Assembly: GCA_018644785.1 (NCBI GenBank)
Contig: JABGPV010000244.1
Span: forward strand, 1-7,482
Reading direction: 5' to 3'
From: Deltaproteobacteria bacterium
GTDB lineage: Bacteria > Desulfobacterota > DSM-4660 > Desulfatiglandales > Desulfatiglandaceae
DNA: 7,482 bases
Made by a program: the position numbers and the translations under genes
The notes under the pieces: model-generated
What the model was told of the DNA's origin: nothing
Seen by the model: the letters and a program-made list of their open reading frames with translations, nothing else
Database searches by the model: none
In this document: positions 1-5,990 of the stretch, in pieces
How positions within the stretch are numbered: position 1 is the first letter of the stretch
Layout of the letters: every line of letters begins with the position of its first letter

Positions 1-8
1 TTCTCCTT
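1..8 (-). promoter_or_regulatory. Possible ribosome binding site of a gene beyond the left edge
   Basis: Read on the minus strand, the first eight bases are AAGGAGAA, a good Shine-Dalgarno match. A start codon would fall a few bases outside the window. All genes in the window run this way, and no coding frame is apparent in 1-298, so this is plausibly the leader of the next minus-strand gene. The start codon itself cannot be seen. Confidence 0.35.
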
Positions 9-70
9 TATGGTCCTTAATTGTCCTCTCTGGGCTGAAACAAAGCGTATCTGCCTTTCAAACACTGTAA

Positions 71-86
71 TTCAATATCTGTGCCA
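71..86 (-). promoter_or_regulatory. Sigma54-like (-24/-12) promoter reading leftwards
   Basis: The minus strand reads TGGCAC-AGATA-TTGAA. The sigma54 consensus is TGGCAC-N5-TTGCA. The -24 element and spacing are exact, but the -12 dinucleotide is GA instead of GC, which weakens the call. It points to the putative leader at the left edge. A 12-bp inverted repeat about 150 bp upstream (228-272) sits where an enhancer-binding activator would bind. It is supported by pattern match only. Confidence 0.3.
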
Positions 87-227
87 CAATCGCGACAGTT
101 TTCATTTTAAGTGACAATTCGAAAGGATAGGGAGGTTAACTGATTGTAAACACATGTTAAAATAACGATTTAAGGCATGATGGGGCTGGAGAAAAAGGGG
201 ATTTATTCGCATGCTGGTCGACTCCTC

Positions 228-277
228 CCATAGCGTTACGGAAATGATGGGTAACGATTTGTAACGCTATGGTAACG
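228..277. repeat. 12-bp inverted repeat with phased GTAACG motifs (candidate activator site)
   Basis: CCATAGCGTTAC (228-239) and GTAACGCTATGG (261-272) are perfect inverted copies separated by 21 bases. The hexamer GTAACG also occurs at 251, 261 and 272, plus once inverted at 234-239, so successive direct copies are 10 and 11 bases apart, about one helical turn. The last copy lies in the palindrome TAACGTTA (273-280). Such phasing fits repeated binding by a dimeric regulator, possibly an enhancer-binding protein for the promoter at 71-86. The structure is certain; the function is inferred. Confidence 0.55.
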
Positions 278-298
278 TTATGTTCCGAGAGCAGTTAG

Positions 299-541
299 GG
301 GACGTCTATAAGTTTAAAAGTTGACGCTGAGCCGAACATGGTTCAATCTTCCCTCATACCGAGACAAGCCGGAATCGATACGCCCGGAGCCTTCCATCAC
401 ATCATCGTCAGGGGGATTGAGCGCAAAGAGAATTGGCATATCCCAACCCGCTGTGAGCCAGTCTGCTGAAAAAAGGGGGGGGAAGAACCGTAAAAGAGAT
501 GGGGCTTGATTTGTATTAACTTTTAAACTTATAGACGTCCC
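299..541 (+). mobile_element. MITE-like element: internally deleted Y1-transposase element, copy 1
   Basis: The ends are perfect 24-bp inverted repeats at 299-322 and 518-541, beginning GGGACGTCTATAA. The first 40 bases (299-338) are identical to 1139-1178, which shows this is a repeated element. The interior carries the two ends of a Y1-family transposase reading frame (see 356-519), so it is a deletion derivative and cannot move itself. The last base is 8 bp from the end of the DUF2442 stop codon. No target-site duplication is obvious. The base-paired ends could also form a long hairpin in RNA. Confidence 0.75.
356..519 (+). pseudogene. Relic of a REP-associated/IS200-like Y1 transposase, middle deleted
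   Basis: From 359 the plus strand encodes PRQAGIDTPGAFHH followed by IIVRGIERK. This is the typical N-terminus of Y1_Tnp (PF01797) transposases of the RAYT group (commonly MPRQARIDAPGA...HHIIVRGIERR). The expected ATG is ATA at 356-358. At about 422-430 the frame jumps directly to the usual C-terminal helix-turn-helix-like part, AKRIGISQPAVSQS (from 423), and a second shift near 490 restores VKEMGLDLY with TAA at 517-519. The stop codon overlaps the right inverted repeat. The catalytic HUH motif and tyrosine region are missing, so the gene is dead. The junction sequence CGCAAAGAG can be read as either side, which suggests deletion between short direct repeats. Family recognition is from memory of the consensus, but both ends match independently. 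Confidence 0.72.
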
Positions 542-549
542 ATACGCCG

Positions 550-822
550 CTAGGCCGCTTTGGCCACTCCACGTGGAGCTGGGGCACCCTGCAAAAGGCC
601 TTGAGTACTGAGGTCCTCATCTATATCGGGCCAATGAATAATATACCCTGCTCCGGCAATACGCCAGTTCAAACGTTGTTTAGGCATTGCATGAAGCAAA
701 CGTGGATACCATGCCAAAGGAACCGTTATGGTCCGTCCATCGAAGAGATCAACACTGATAGTGTCCTCGGTGAAAGAAACTTCCCTGATTTGCTCACCAA
801 CTTTAGGTCCCAAAGTAGTCAT
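550..822 (-). CDS. DUF2442 domain protein
   Basis: The 90-residue protein matches the DUF2442 pattern: a short N-terminal strand region, the core LFDGRTITVPLAWYPRLLHA (26-45), then WRIAGAGYIIHWPDIDEDLS (53-72) followed by TQGLL. The proposed start, ATG at 822, has a clear GGAGG (829-833 on the minus strand) six bases upstream. The gene begins inside the 3' end of the DUF4160 gene (20-base overlap), so the two are cotranscribed and probably translationally coupled. DUF4160/DUF2442 pairs are common in bacteria and are suspected, not established, to act as a toxin-antitoxin-like or DNA-associated pair. The C-terminal tail (about 80-90) is short and variable. The stop codon lies 8 bp from a mobile-element remnant. 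Confidence 0.85.
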   Translation of the reverse strand: MTTLGPKVGEQIREVSFTEDTISVDLFDGRTITVPLAWYPRLLHAMPKQRLNWRIAGAGYIIHWPDIDEDLSTQGLLQGAPAPRGVAKAA

Positions 823-1042
823 TCCATGCCTCCAATAACTTTTCCCTGTGTAAGGAGGTAAGTGCTTCCAATTTTCTCAACTCCTTTGCTGGAAACCCGA
901 GATTGTACGCCAGGGCCACAGGAGTAAGCCAAAATTTGGCTGAGAAAGCATCCCGGTCGATGTGCATGTGTGCAGGTTCATTCAGGTCGTGACTAACAAA
1001 GTAGAACCGGTATGGTCCTTCCCTTAAAGCCGCTGGAGCCAT
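803..1042 (-). CDS. DUF4160 domain protein
   Basis: The 79-residue protein has the DUF4160 signature. LREGPYRFYFVSHDLNEPAH (6-25) begins the motif and continues MHIDRD, giving an HxH pair at His25 and His27. AKFWLTPVALAYNLGF (35-50) follows, and the C-terminal helix is rich in Lys, Glu and Arg. Length is normal for the family and the N-terminus looks complete. The ribosome binding site is weak (GGGATAAGAA just upstream), but a strong promoter lies at 1090-1118. The gene overlaps DUF2442 downstream by 20 bases. The HxH motif suggests possible metal or nucleic-acid chemistry, but no activity is established for the family to my knowledge. Confidence 0.85.
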   Translation of the reverse strand: MAPAALREGPYRFYFVSHDLNEPAHMHIDRDAFSAKFWLTPVALAYNLGFPAKELRKLEALTSLHREKLLEAWNDYFGT

Positions 1043-1089
1043 TTCTTATCCCGATGATAGATGATAAGATATTACTTTTCTAAAGATCG

Positions 1090-1118
1090 ACTATAAAAAA
1101 AACCGGATTGCAGGTCAA
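1090..1118 (-). promoter_or_regulatory. Sigma70-type promoter of the DUF4160/DUF2442 pair
   Basis: The minus strand reads TTGACC (1118-1113), 17 bases, then TATAGT (1095-1090). Each hexamer is five of six to consensus and the spacing is optimal. Transcription would start near 1083, about 40 bases before the DUF4160 ATG. It lies inside the interval bracketed by the two repeat elements, so the cassette carries its own promoter. Confidence 0.65.
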
Positions 1119-1138
1119 GAAAAAAGCTTCCGGCTTCC

Positions 1139-1201
1139 GGGACGTCTATAAGTTTAAAAGTTGACGCTGAGCCGAACACATACCACTATTATAGACGTCC
1201 C
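1139..1201 (+). mobile_element. MITE-like element, 63-bp reduced copy 2
   Basis: Bases 1139-1178 are identical to the left end of the element at 299-338, in the same orientation. The right end TTATAGACGTCCC (1189-1201) is the inverse of the first 13 bases. Only about ten bases separate the conserved left end from the right inverted repeat, so no coding remnant is left. Both copies are followed by ATAC on the right, which may be target preference or chance. It lies between the 3' end of the permease unit and the promoter of the DUF4160 gene, and could form a 13-bp hairpin that separates the two transcripts. Confidence 0.7.
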
Positions 1202-1260
1202 ATACCACACACACTTAAGACTGATTGGGGGAATGGTCATGTCTATTGTATGATGTAATT

Positions 1261-1785
1261 TTATTCTTTTGCAGTAACAGCTATGCAGAATCCCACAGCT
1301 AGTGCTCCCAGAATCATGTATATGGACAGGGTCAGAGTATAGATCCAGCCAAAGTATGAGATCATAACCGGTAAAAGAAATGGTTTGATTGCCCTTGTGC
1401 CCAGGAATACTGCAGCTAAAGAGTTTTCAAAGCCTTTTTCCTTAAGTTCCTTGAGCAGGGCATACCAGGCATAAATAGGTCCCATTGATATGATTCCCGC
1501 TATGGTTGTAAATATTACACCCCTGACACTCATTCCCCTGCCAATATATTTTATAATATGTTTTGGTTTGATGAAGAGATTCAATGCCAGCATGAGGATA
1601 AATATAAAACAAAGGGGGAAGATCAGATTTTGAAAGATCTTCATGCTGCTTTTAAAAGCAGTCAATGTCTTATCCGGCACAACCGCAAAGGTGATGCCGT
1701 AAATGACAAGTATGGTCACAGGGAAAAAAAGTTTTTTTGTCAGGTATTTCTTAAACATGAATCCAGGTGGTTTATTATTATTCAA
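1261..1785 (-). CDS. Second half of a split ArsP/DUF318-type permease
   Basis: The protein has up to 174 residues and is strongly hydrophobic, with about five membrane segments (near 19-37, 51-72, 89-109, 121-140 and 146-170). The segment AGIISMGPIYAWYALLKELK (96-115), continuing EKGFENSLAAVFLGTRAIKP, matches one repeat of the COG0701 predicted-permease (ArsP_1/PF03773) fold, with the P...L..KG...AAVFLG..A.KP pattern. The cysteines typical of ArsP are absent here. The drawn start is TTG at 1785; ATG at 1758 (165 residues, MFKKYL...) is an alternative, and neither has a strong ribosome binding site. It starts five bases after the preceding gene, in a different frame, so the halves are separate proteins expected to assemble. 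The substrate is unknown. Confidence 0.72.
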   Translation of the reverse strand: MNNNKPPGFMFKKYLTKKLFFPVTILVIYGITFAVVPDKTLTAFKSSMKIFQNLIFPLCFIFILMLALNLFIKPKHIIKYIGRGMSVRGVIFTTIAGIISMGPIYAWYALLKELKEKGFENSLAAVFLGTRAIKPFLLPVMISYFGWIYTLTLSIYMILGALAVGFCIAVTAKE

Positions 1786-1790
1786 TTAGA

Positions 1791-2588
1791 TCATCCCATA
1801 AAAAAGATCAGGGTAAAAACCGTACAGATTGCTATTACTATTGACAGGCAAAAGGAGGCAATATTCCTGATCAGGGCAAATTTTAAGCCAAAGGCTGCTG
1901 TTTCAGCAGGTAATTGTATTATGCCCACATTGACCCACGATACAATCAGGGCTGTAACGGCAAACAGGCTGACTCCATATTCCTGTAATTCATTGCCGAT
2001 AAGATAACTGTTAATGGGGTTTCCTGCGAAGATACTTCCCAGGCAGGCTCCCATTAAAGAATCCAGGGCATAATTGCCCTGAAATATCGATGATGTGAAC
2101 TCTTTTAAGAAAAATGTATTAACAAGCCCTATCAGGAATACTACCCCTAAAATTATGGGAAGCATATTTAAAAGCTGGTTACCTGAGCTTTTCAGGGCGT
2201 CAATTACGGCTTTTTTATGGAATATTCCCTTTGTCTCGACGGGCAGGCTTTTCTGATATAAAAAATCTGGAAGTGAAATTTCCCTGAATTTTTTTACTGC
2301 TTCCTCTACTGTTCCGCGATACCCGGTCAGGACTTCTATGTTATTGGCTGAGAGGTAGCTTTCAGCAGTCGGGCTGCAGTAACCCGCTAATACACCGGTT
2401 ACTTTCCTTTCAATGGCTGTTGCTACGAACTGTATTCCTACGCCGCTCTGTGCTTCGCTGCTTTGATTTTCAACCGCCTCAAAGGAGAGGGTTTGAGGGT
2501 CAATAATTATGAGATATCTGGAGTGTCCAAATCGGTGTGCTACCTTTGATGTCAGTTCGCAGCCATCCGCGGAGATTGCTATTTTCAC
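1791..2588 (-). CDS. NifX/NafY-like domain fused to first half of an ArsP/DUF318-type permease
   Basis: This is a 265-residue fusion. Residues 1-103 resemble the dinitrogenase FeMo-cofactor NifX/NifY/MTH1175 domain (PF02579): the MKIAIS start, RFGHSRYLIIID (19-30), GVGIQFVATAIERKVTGVLA (49-68), then an ANNIEVLTGY...GTVEEAV segment. Residues 139-265 form about four membrane segments (139-162, 175-197, 206-226, 240-264) with GSIFAGNPINSYLIGNELQE (184-203) and WVNVGIIQLPAE (218-229), one repeat of a COG0701-type permease. The other repeat is the next gene. The start is GTG at 2588, chosen because the domain begins at MKIAIS; its ribosome binding site is weak (AGG nine bases away). In the family, the soluble domain binds metal-cluster or small ligands, so here it may be a cytoplasmic sensor or gate. 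That role is inferred. No nif genes are nearby. Confidence 0.78.
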   Translation of the reverse strand: MKIAISADGCELTSKVAHRFGHSRYLIIIDPQTLSFEAVENQSSEAQSGVGIQFVATAIERKVTGVLAGYCSPTAESYLSANNIEVLTGYRGTVEEAVKKFREISLPDFLYQKSLPVETKGIFHKKAVIDALKSSGNQLLNMLPIILGVVFLIGLVNTFFLKEFTSSIFQGNYALDSLMGACLGSIFAGNPINSYLIGNELQEYGVSLFAVTALIVSWVNVGIIQLPAETAAFGLKFALIRNIASFCLSIVIAICTVFTLIFFMG

Positions 2589-2611
2589 AAGTTTTGCCTG
2601 TTGTCTATTTT

Positions 2612-2658
2612 ATTGTAATGCTGTAACCGTGGATAGATGAAAAGTTTTGATGAGTCAA
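2612..2658 (-). promoter_or_regulatory. Weak candidate promoter for the NifX-permease unit
   Basis: The gap 2589-2691 separates the barrel gene from the permease fusion. On the minus strand it holds TTGACT (2658-2653), 17 bases, then a poor TATCCA (2635-2630). Further down is a good -10-like TACAAT (2617-2612) without a matching -35. No convincing hairpin terminator for the upstream operon is visible, so read-through is also possible. Confidence 0.2.
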
Positions 2659-2691
2659 GCAGGCATATGGGTTCAATCCCGCCCCAGGCCG

Positions 2692-4011
2692 CTAGTCAAA
2701 ATAATACCTGGCCCTCAATTCAACCTTATAATCATTTTGTTTTTCGCCGAATTCAGTGTCATTGCCCCCCAACAGAAAAGCACCGCGCAGTCTTAATTGC
2801 AGGTTGGTTATGGGGTTGTACCAGAGTTCCGGGGTTATGGACAAACTTTGATCGTTTAAATTGATGATCGAGAAAACCGCCGGGGTAAAGTAAAGGATAT
2901 CGAAGGGTTCATTCCAACTGGCTCGAAAATAGAGGTAGTCGCGCATGGGTTTGGCGGTCGCCAAAGACCTCTGGGACAACTGAGCAGCCCTGTCAAGCCC
3001 GGCGCTATTTCCGGTGGCAAGATACGTATCGTATGCCCTGTCAACAACCCCGTAAAAATTGTTCGCGTCGTTCTGATCAAGACCCGCGCCATTGTGATAA
3101 TATTCAACGATGAACGTCATATCGTTGGTGGTAAGGTATCGAATACCGAAAAGATATTTCATGAGATCCGATTTCTCGGTGTGAAGATTCCCCTGGCTGT
3201 CTATGGATTTTTTATCAAACCCGGGGAGCCACGCAAACTCCCCGTGAACCGCAAAATTTGATGTGATGTTTCTGGCAAAATCGACGCCGTAACGGGTGGT
3301 TCGGCTCTTCCCGGTAAAAAAAAGCAAGTCTATATCGGTGTCCCAGAGAAGGCCGTAAAGCTTGGCGGCAAAATTGATGTGGTCCGGTTCGCCAAATTGG
3401 TCGTTTATGGATTTAGTGACCGGCAGAATTACCGGCGTGAAGGCCAGTGTTTGTAAGGGGCCGCCAAAGCTCTTGATCCAGTCGGCAGCGGCAAGATAAT
3501 ACCCCTCTATGGGCTCGGTGGGGTCATCAGGGTCTCTGTGGCGTGAAACAAAATTTACGGTATTGAAAGCATAGCCCTTCCCCCATAGCAAGACCTTTTT
3601 GCCGACCTCAAGGGCGAAACCCGGGTCCGGTTTTAAGGCAAGATACCCTTCCAGAAGGGTCGTGTCCCCGTCCCACCCCTCATAGCCGTACCAGAGGCGA
3701 CTGTCGGCTCTGAAAAAAAGACCGGCAATCCCCTTGTGATAGCTTCCCTCCAGGCGAAGACCGGAATTGTATTGTTCCAGGGTTGATCCCTCGTCTTTAT
3801 CATAGAATTTTACCTTGTAAAACGCAGAATCACGGTCCAGACCGAAAAGAACAGGCTTGAGCTCAAAAAAACCCTCGAGGTTGTAAGGCTTTTTTTCGAT
3901 CTCATTTTCGATTTCCGATAAATCAAATTCGTATTCATCCTCTGACAGGGCCGGAAAAGGAAAAAACCAGACCCATAGTGTAATGCCTGCGAGGATCAGG
4001 ATCCCCTTCAT
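2692..4011 (-). CDS. Outer-membrane beta-barrel protein of an ABC/LolA-like operon (DUF1302-like)
   Basis: The 439-residue protein has a signal peptide (hydrophobic core 4-20, likely cleavage after Ala-Leu-Ser at 21-23), then an acidic segment (24-40) and a long series of alternating aromatic and hydrophobic strands typical of outer-membrane barrels. The segment GKKVLLWGKGYAFNTVNFV (137-155) recalls the G+...WG...FN motif of DUF1302 and alginate-export-type porins. The C-terminus is ELRARYYFD; most barrels end in an aromatic residue, here followed by one Asp. Its ATG overlaps the TGA of the LolA-like gene (ATGA at 4008-4011), so the two are translationally coupled; its own ribosome binding site is weak. 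It is likely the outer-membrane acceptor or exit for the cargo carried by the upstream products. The cargo is unknown. Confidence 0.72.
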   Translation of the reverse strand: MKGILILAGITLWVWFFPFPALSEDEYEFDLSEIENEIEKKPYNLEGFFELKPVLFGLDRDSAFYKVKFYDKDEGSTLEQYNSGLRLEGSYHKGIAGLFFRADSRLWYGYEGWDGDTTLLEGYLALKPDPGFALEVGKKVLLWGKGYAFNTVNFVSRHRDPDDPTEPIEGYYLAAADWIKSFGGPLQTLAFTPVILPVTKSINDQFGEPDHINFAAKLYGLLWDTDIDLLFFTGKSRTTRYGVDFARNITSNFAVHGEFAWLPGFDKKSIDSQGNLHTEKSDLMKYLFGIRYLTTNDMTFIVEYYHNGAGLDQNDANNFYGVVDRAYDTYLATGNSAGLDRAAQLSQRSLATAKPMRDYLYFRASWNEPFDILYFTPAVFSIINLNDQSLSITPELWYNPITNLQLRLRGAFLLGGNDTEFGEKQNDYKVELRARYYFD

Positions 4012-4736
4012 CTAAGGCTCTTTACCCGGGGGAGAAAATTGAGCGTGAAGGCCTCATCCGGGAGGTCCCGCGCTTTGATTTTGGCAAAAATCATGATGGA
4101 CCTGTACCCCTTGTATAGAGGACTGTCCGTTTCTATGACGGAAGGTCTGACAATCCCCTCTCCAAAATCTTTCACCTTTTTAAAATAAAGGGTTTTAATG
4201 AGCATATCGGCCTCTGTAAGGCACTCAACCTGGGTGGGCAGCGACGCACCCTTGTCAACCCACATCTTCAATTTATCGTAGGCAATGGCTTTTGTTTTGG
4301 CCTTCAGGTGCAACAGATATTGATCACCGCTCTCTTCTACCTGGCTTACCTTGTATTCAGACGTATAATCGAGCCGCAATATATCAGAGTTGTTGAACAC
4401 GCCGCCCACAACCGACTGGATGCTTGTTATCCGGATCGGTTTCCCCACATTGGGAATATAGAGCCACATGTTCTCTCCAAGCCTTAGGGTGCTTCTCCCC
4501 TTTTCACTGGCAGGTGAAAGAAACAGCGATGCGACCCTCTCCTCTCCTTTTTTCACGGTAAAAAGGATAAACTCCCTTTTCCGCCCGTCGGGTTCTATGT
4601 TGATGAGTTTTCGATAGGATTCATACGCTTCAGGATTGAGATTTCTGTCCACCTTTTTTAGAAGTAGATCCCCATCGATTGCGTACACAGGCACTGCAAA
4701 CATCATGGCCACAAAAAAGAGTATGATTTTTGGCAT
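4008..4736 (-). CDS. LolA-like periplasmic outer membrane lipoprotein-sorting protein
   Basis: The 242-residue protein has a signal peptide ending Val-Tyr-Ala (17-19). The mature part fits the LolA_like family (PF17131): a sheet region with a KxREFILFT strand, ENMWLYIPNVGKPIRITSIQ (88-107), then NNSDILRLDYTSEYKV (115-130), and C-terminal strands LKMWVDKGASLPTQVE and LPDEAFTLNFLPRVK. Family members are half-barrels that carry lipoproteins or lipids across the periplasm, often beside RND or ABC permeases. No lipobox is visible, so it should be soluble. AGGAGG lies seven bases before ATG 4736, just after the permease stop. It probably receives cargo from the ABC permease and passes it to the barrel encoded by the next gene. 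Confidence 0.82.
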   Translation of the reverse strand: MPKIILFFVAMMFAVPVYAIDGDLLLKKVDRNLNPEAYESYRKLINIEPDGRKREFILFTVKKGEERVASLFLSPASEKGRSTLRLGENMWLYIPNVGKPIRITSIQSVVGGVFNNSDILRLDYTSEYKVSQVEESGDQYLLHLKAKTKAIAYDKLKMWVDKGASLPTQVECLTEADMLIKTLYFKKVKDFGEGIVRPSVIETDSPLYKGYRSIMIFAKIKARDLPDEAFTLNFLPRVKSLR

Positions 4737-4747
4737 GTTATTTCCTC

Positions 4748-5986
4748 CTATACATGTCTCAGGGCATCAATGGGTTCCATCTTTGATGCCTTGTACGCGG
4801 GCTGAAGACTCGCCACAACCGACACCACAATAACGATTGCCGAGATGACCCATACATCCGATAGATCTATGGTGGGTGAGAGTATGAGGCCTTTCTGTCT
4901 TCCGAAATCAAAGGTAAGCCCAACCCTATTCAAGATATATAGAACCCCCGCATTAAGGATAACGCCTGTTAATACACCAAAAACGCCAAGACAAAATCCT
5001 TCAAGCAAAAACATGGAAAGAATCTTCTCCGGCATCGTGCCGATGGCGGCGATGGTGCCGATCTCCCTGATCCTTTCATATACCGCCATGATCATGACGT
5101 TCATGATGCTCACCAGCACGATGGCGATCAGCATGATCTTGATAAAGAAGGTCATCACATCGATCATCCTGGCAATGTTGAAAAAGGGAGAGAGTTTTTC
5201 CCAGGTATGGACCTCAAAGGCGGGTTTGCCGGCTTTGTTCAGCGTCTTTGAGAGGATCCCTTTGATGTTGCCATGCACCTCATGGAGTGCATTGAAATCA
5301 GAGAGCCTTAATGCGATCTCGCTGACATCCATCTTTTCCATCCTGAGGACTTCCATGGCGTCTTTAATGTGCATATAACCATCTCTGCCGCCGGGGCCCG
5401 TCGCGCTCTCAACGATCCCTCCGATCTTGAATTGCTTCCCGTTTACAGAGCCGTCCTTATTGGTGGCAATCACAACGACCATGTCGCCGACTTTCACCTT
5501 CATGCCTTTTGCGATCAGTTCAGGGACAAGGATCTCCCCCTTTCTTATGGTTTTGTCCCCCTCCTTTATCCTTGAGAAAAGGAGGGGAACGGTTTTTGCT
5601 TCATCTTCAGGATTTACACCGTTTAACCTTATATTGGTGGTTTCAACAAAATTGCTGAACATGCCGCCGAATTTGATCCGCTTTGACCAGGCCTCAATGC
5701 CCGCCGTTTCCTGGATCGCTTTTTCTACTTTTTTCAGCGCCTTTGGATTCAGATTCATGGTGAGCGGCAGGTTGTCTATGGATGCCAGATACCCTTTTTT
5801 GTGGATCTGGATATGACCCACAAAGGAGTCTGTTATTTGACCGACCATCATGTGCTTGAAGGACCCCGTGACGGCAATAAAGACCAGGACAAATACAACG
5901 CCCACGGTGATCAGTGAGGCTGTAAGGAATGTCCGCCGCTTGTATCTTGTGAGATTTCTCAGGGCGATCTTGAATATATTAAACAT
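4748..5986 (-). CDS. ABC transporter permease, FtsX/MacB (LolC/E-like) type
   Basis: The 412-residue inner-membrane protein has the four-helix layout of type VII ABC systems: TM1 at about 20-42, a large periplasmic MacB-PCD-type domain (43-285), then TM2 (287-312), TM3 (335-360) and TM4 (378-398). The cytoplasmic coupling segment YERIREIGTIAAIGTMPEKI (313-332) and the C-terminal QPAYKASKMEPIDALR are classic FtsX-domain motifs. The frame stays open to 6076, but ATG 5986 is preferred: it follows GGGAGG by eight bases, lies four bases after the ATPase stop, and gives the usual N-terminus (MFNIFKIALRNLTRYKRRT). These systems do not pump through a channel but extract or move envelope substrates mechanically. 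A single permease gene is present, so it probably forms a homodimer. Confidence 0.9.
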   Translation of the reverse strand: MFNIFKIALRNLTRYKRRTFLTASLITVGVVFVLVFIAVTGSFKHMMVGQITDSFVGHIQIHKKGYLASIDNLPLTMNLNPKALKKVEKAIQETAGIEAWSKRIKFGGMFSNFVETTNIRLNGVNPEDEAKTVPLLFSRIKEGDKTIRKGEILVPELIAKGMKVKVGDMVVVIATNKDGSVNGKQFKIGGIVESATGPGGRDGYMHIKDAMEVLRMEKMDVSEIALRLSDFNALHEVHGNIKGILSKTLNKAGKPAFEVHTWEKLSPFFNIARMIDVMTFFIKIMLIAIVLVSIMNVMIMAVYERIREIGTIAAIGTMPEKILSMFLLEGFCLGVFGVLTGVILNAGVLYILNRVGLTFDFGRQKGLILSPTIDLSDVWVISAIVIVVSVVASLQPAYKASKMEPIDALRHV

Positions 5987-5990
5987 TGCT

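Noticed and set aside
321..509. Open frame of 62 codons across the left element
   Set aside because: Only its second half is in the transposase frame; the first half is out of frame. It is part of the transposase relic, not a gene.
299..1201. CRISPR array based on the repeated 40-mer
   Set aside because: There are only two copies, 800 bp apart with genes between, and they have inverted-repeat ends typical of a transposon derivative.
1558..2007. Long plus-strand open frame opposite the two permease-half genes
   Set aside because: The minus-strand products have coherent membrane segments and family motifs, while this frame has none. It is antisense to real genes.
2669..2680. GGGTTCAATCCC on the plus strand resembles a tRNA T-loop
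   Set aside because: The stem pairs for only three bases, and no acceptor, D or anticodon arms can be built from the flanking sequence, so no tRNA gene is called.
4845..5378. 177-codon plus-strand open frame opposite the permease gene
   Set aside because: It mirrors the hydrophobic codons of the FtsX-type gene and has no recognisable domain; the minus-strand gene is certain.
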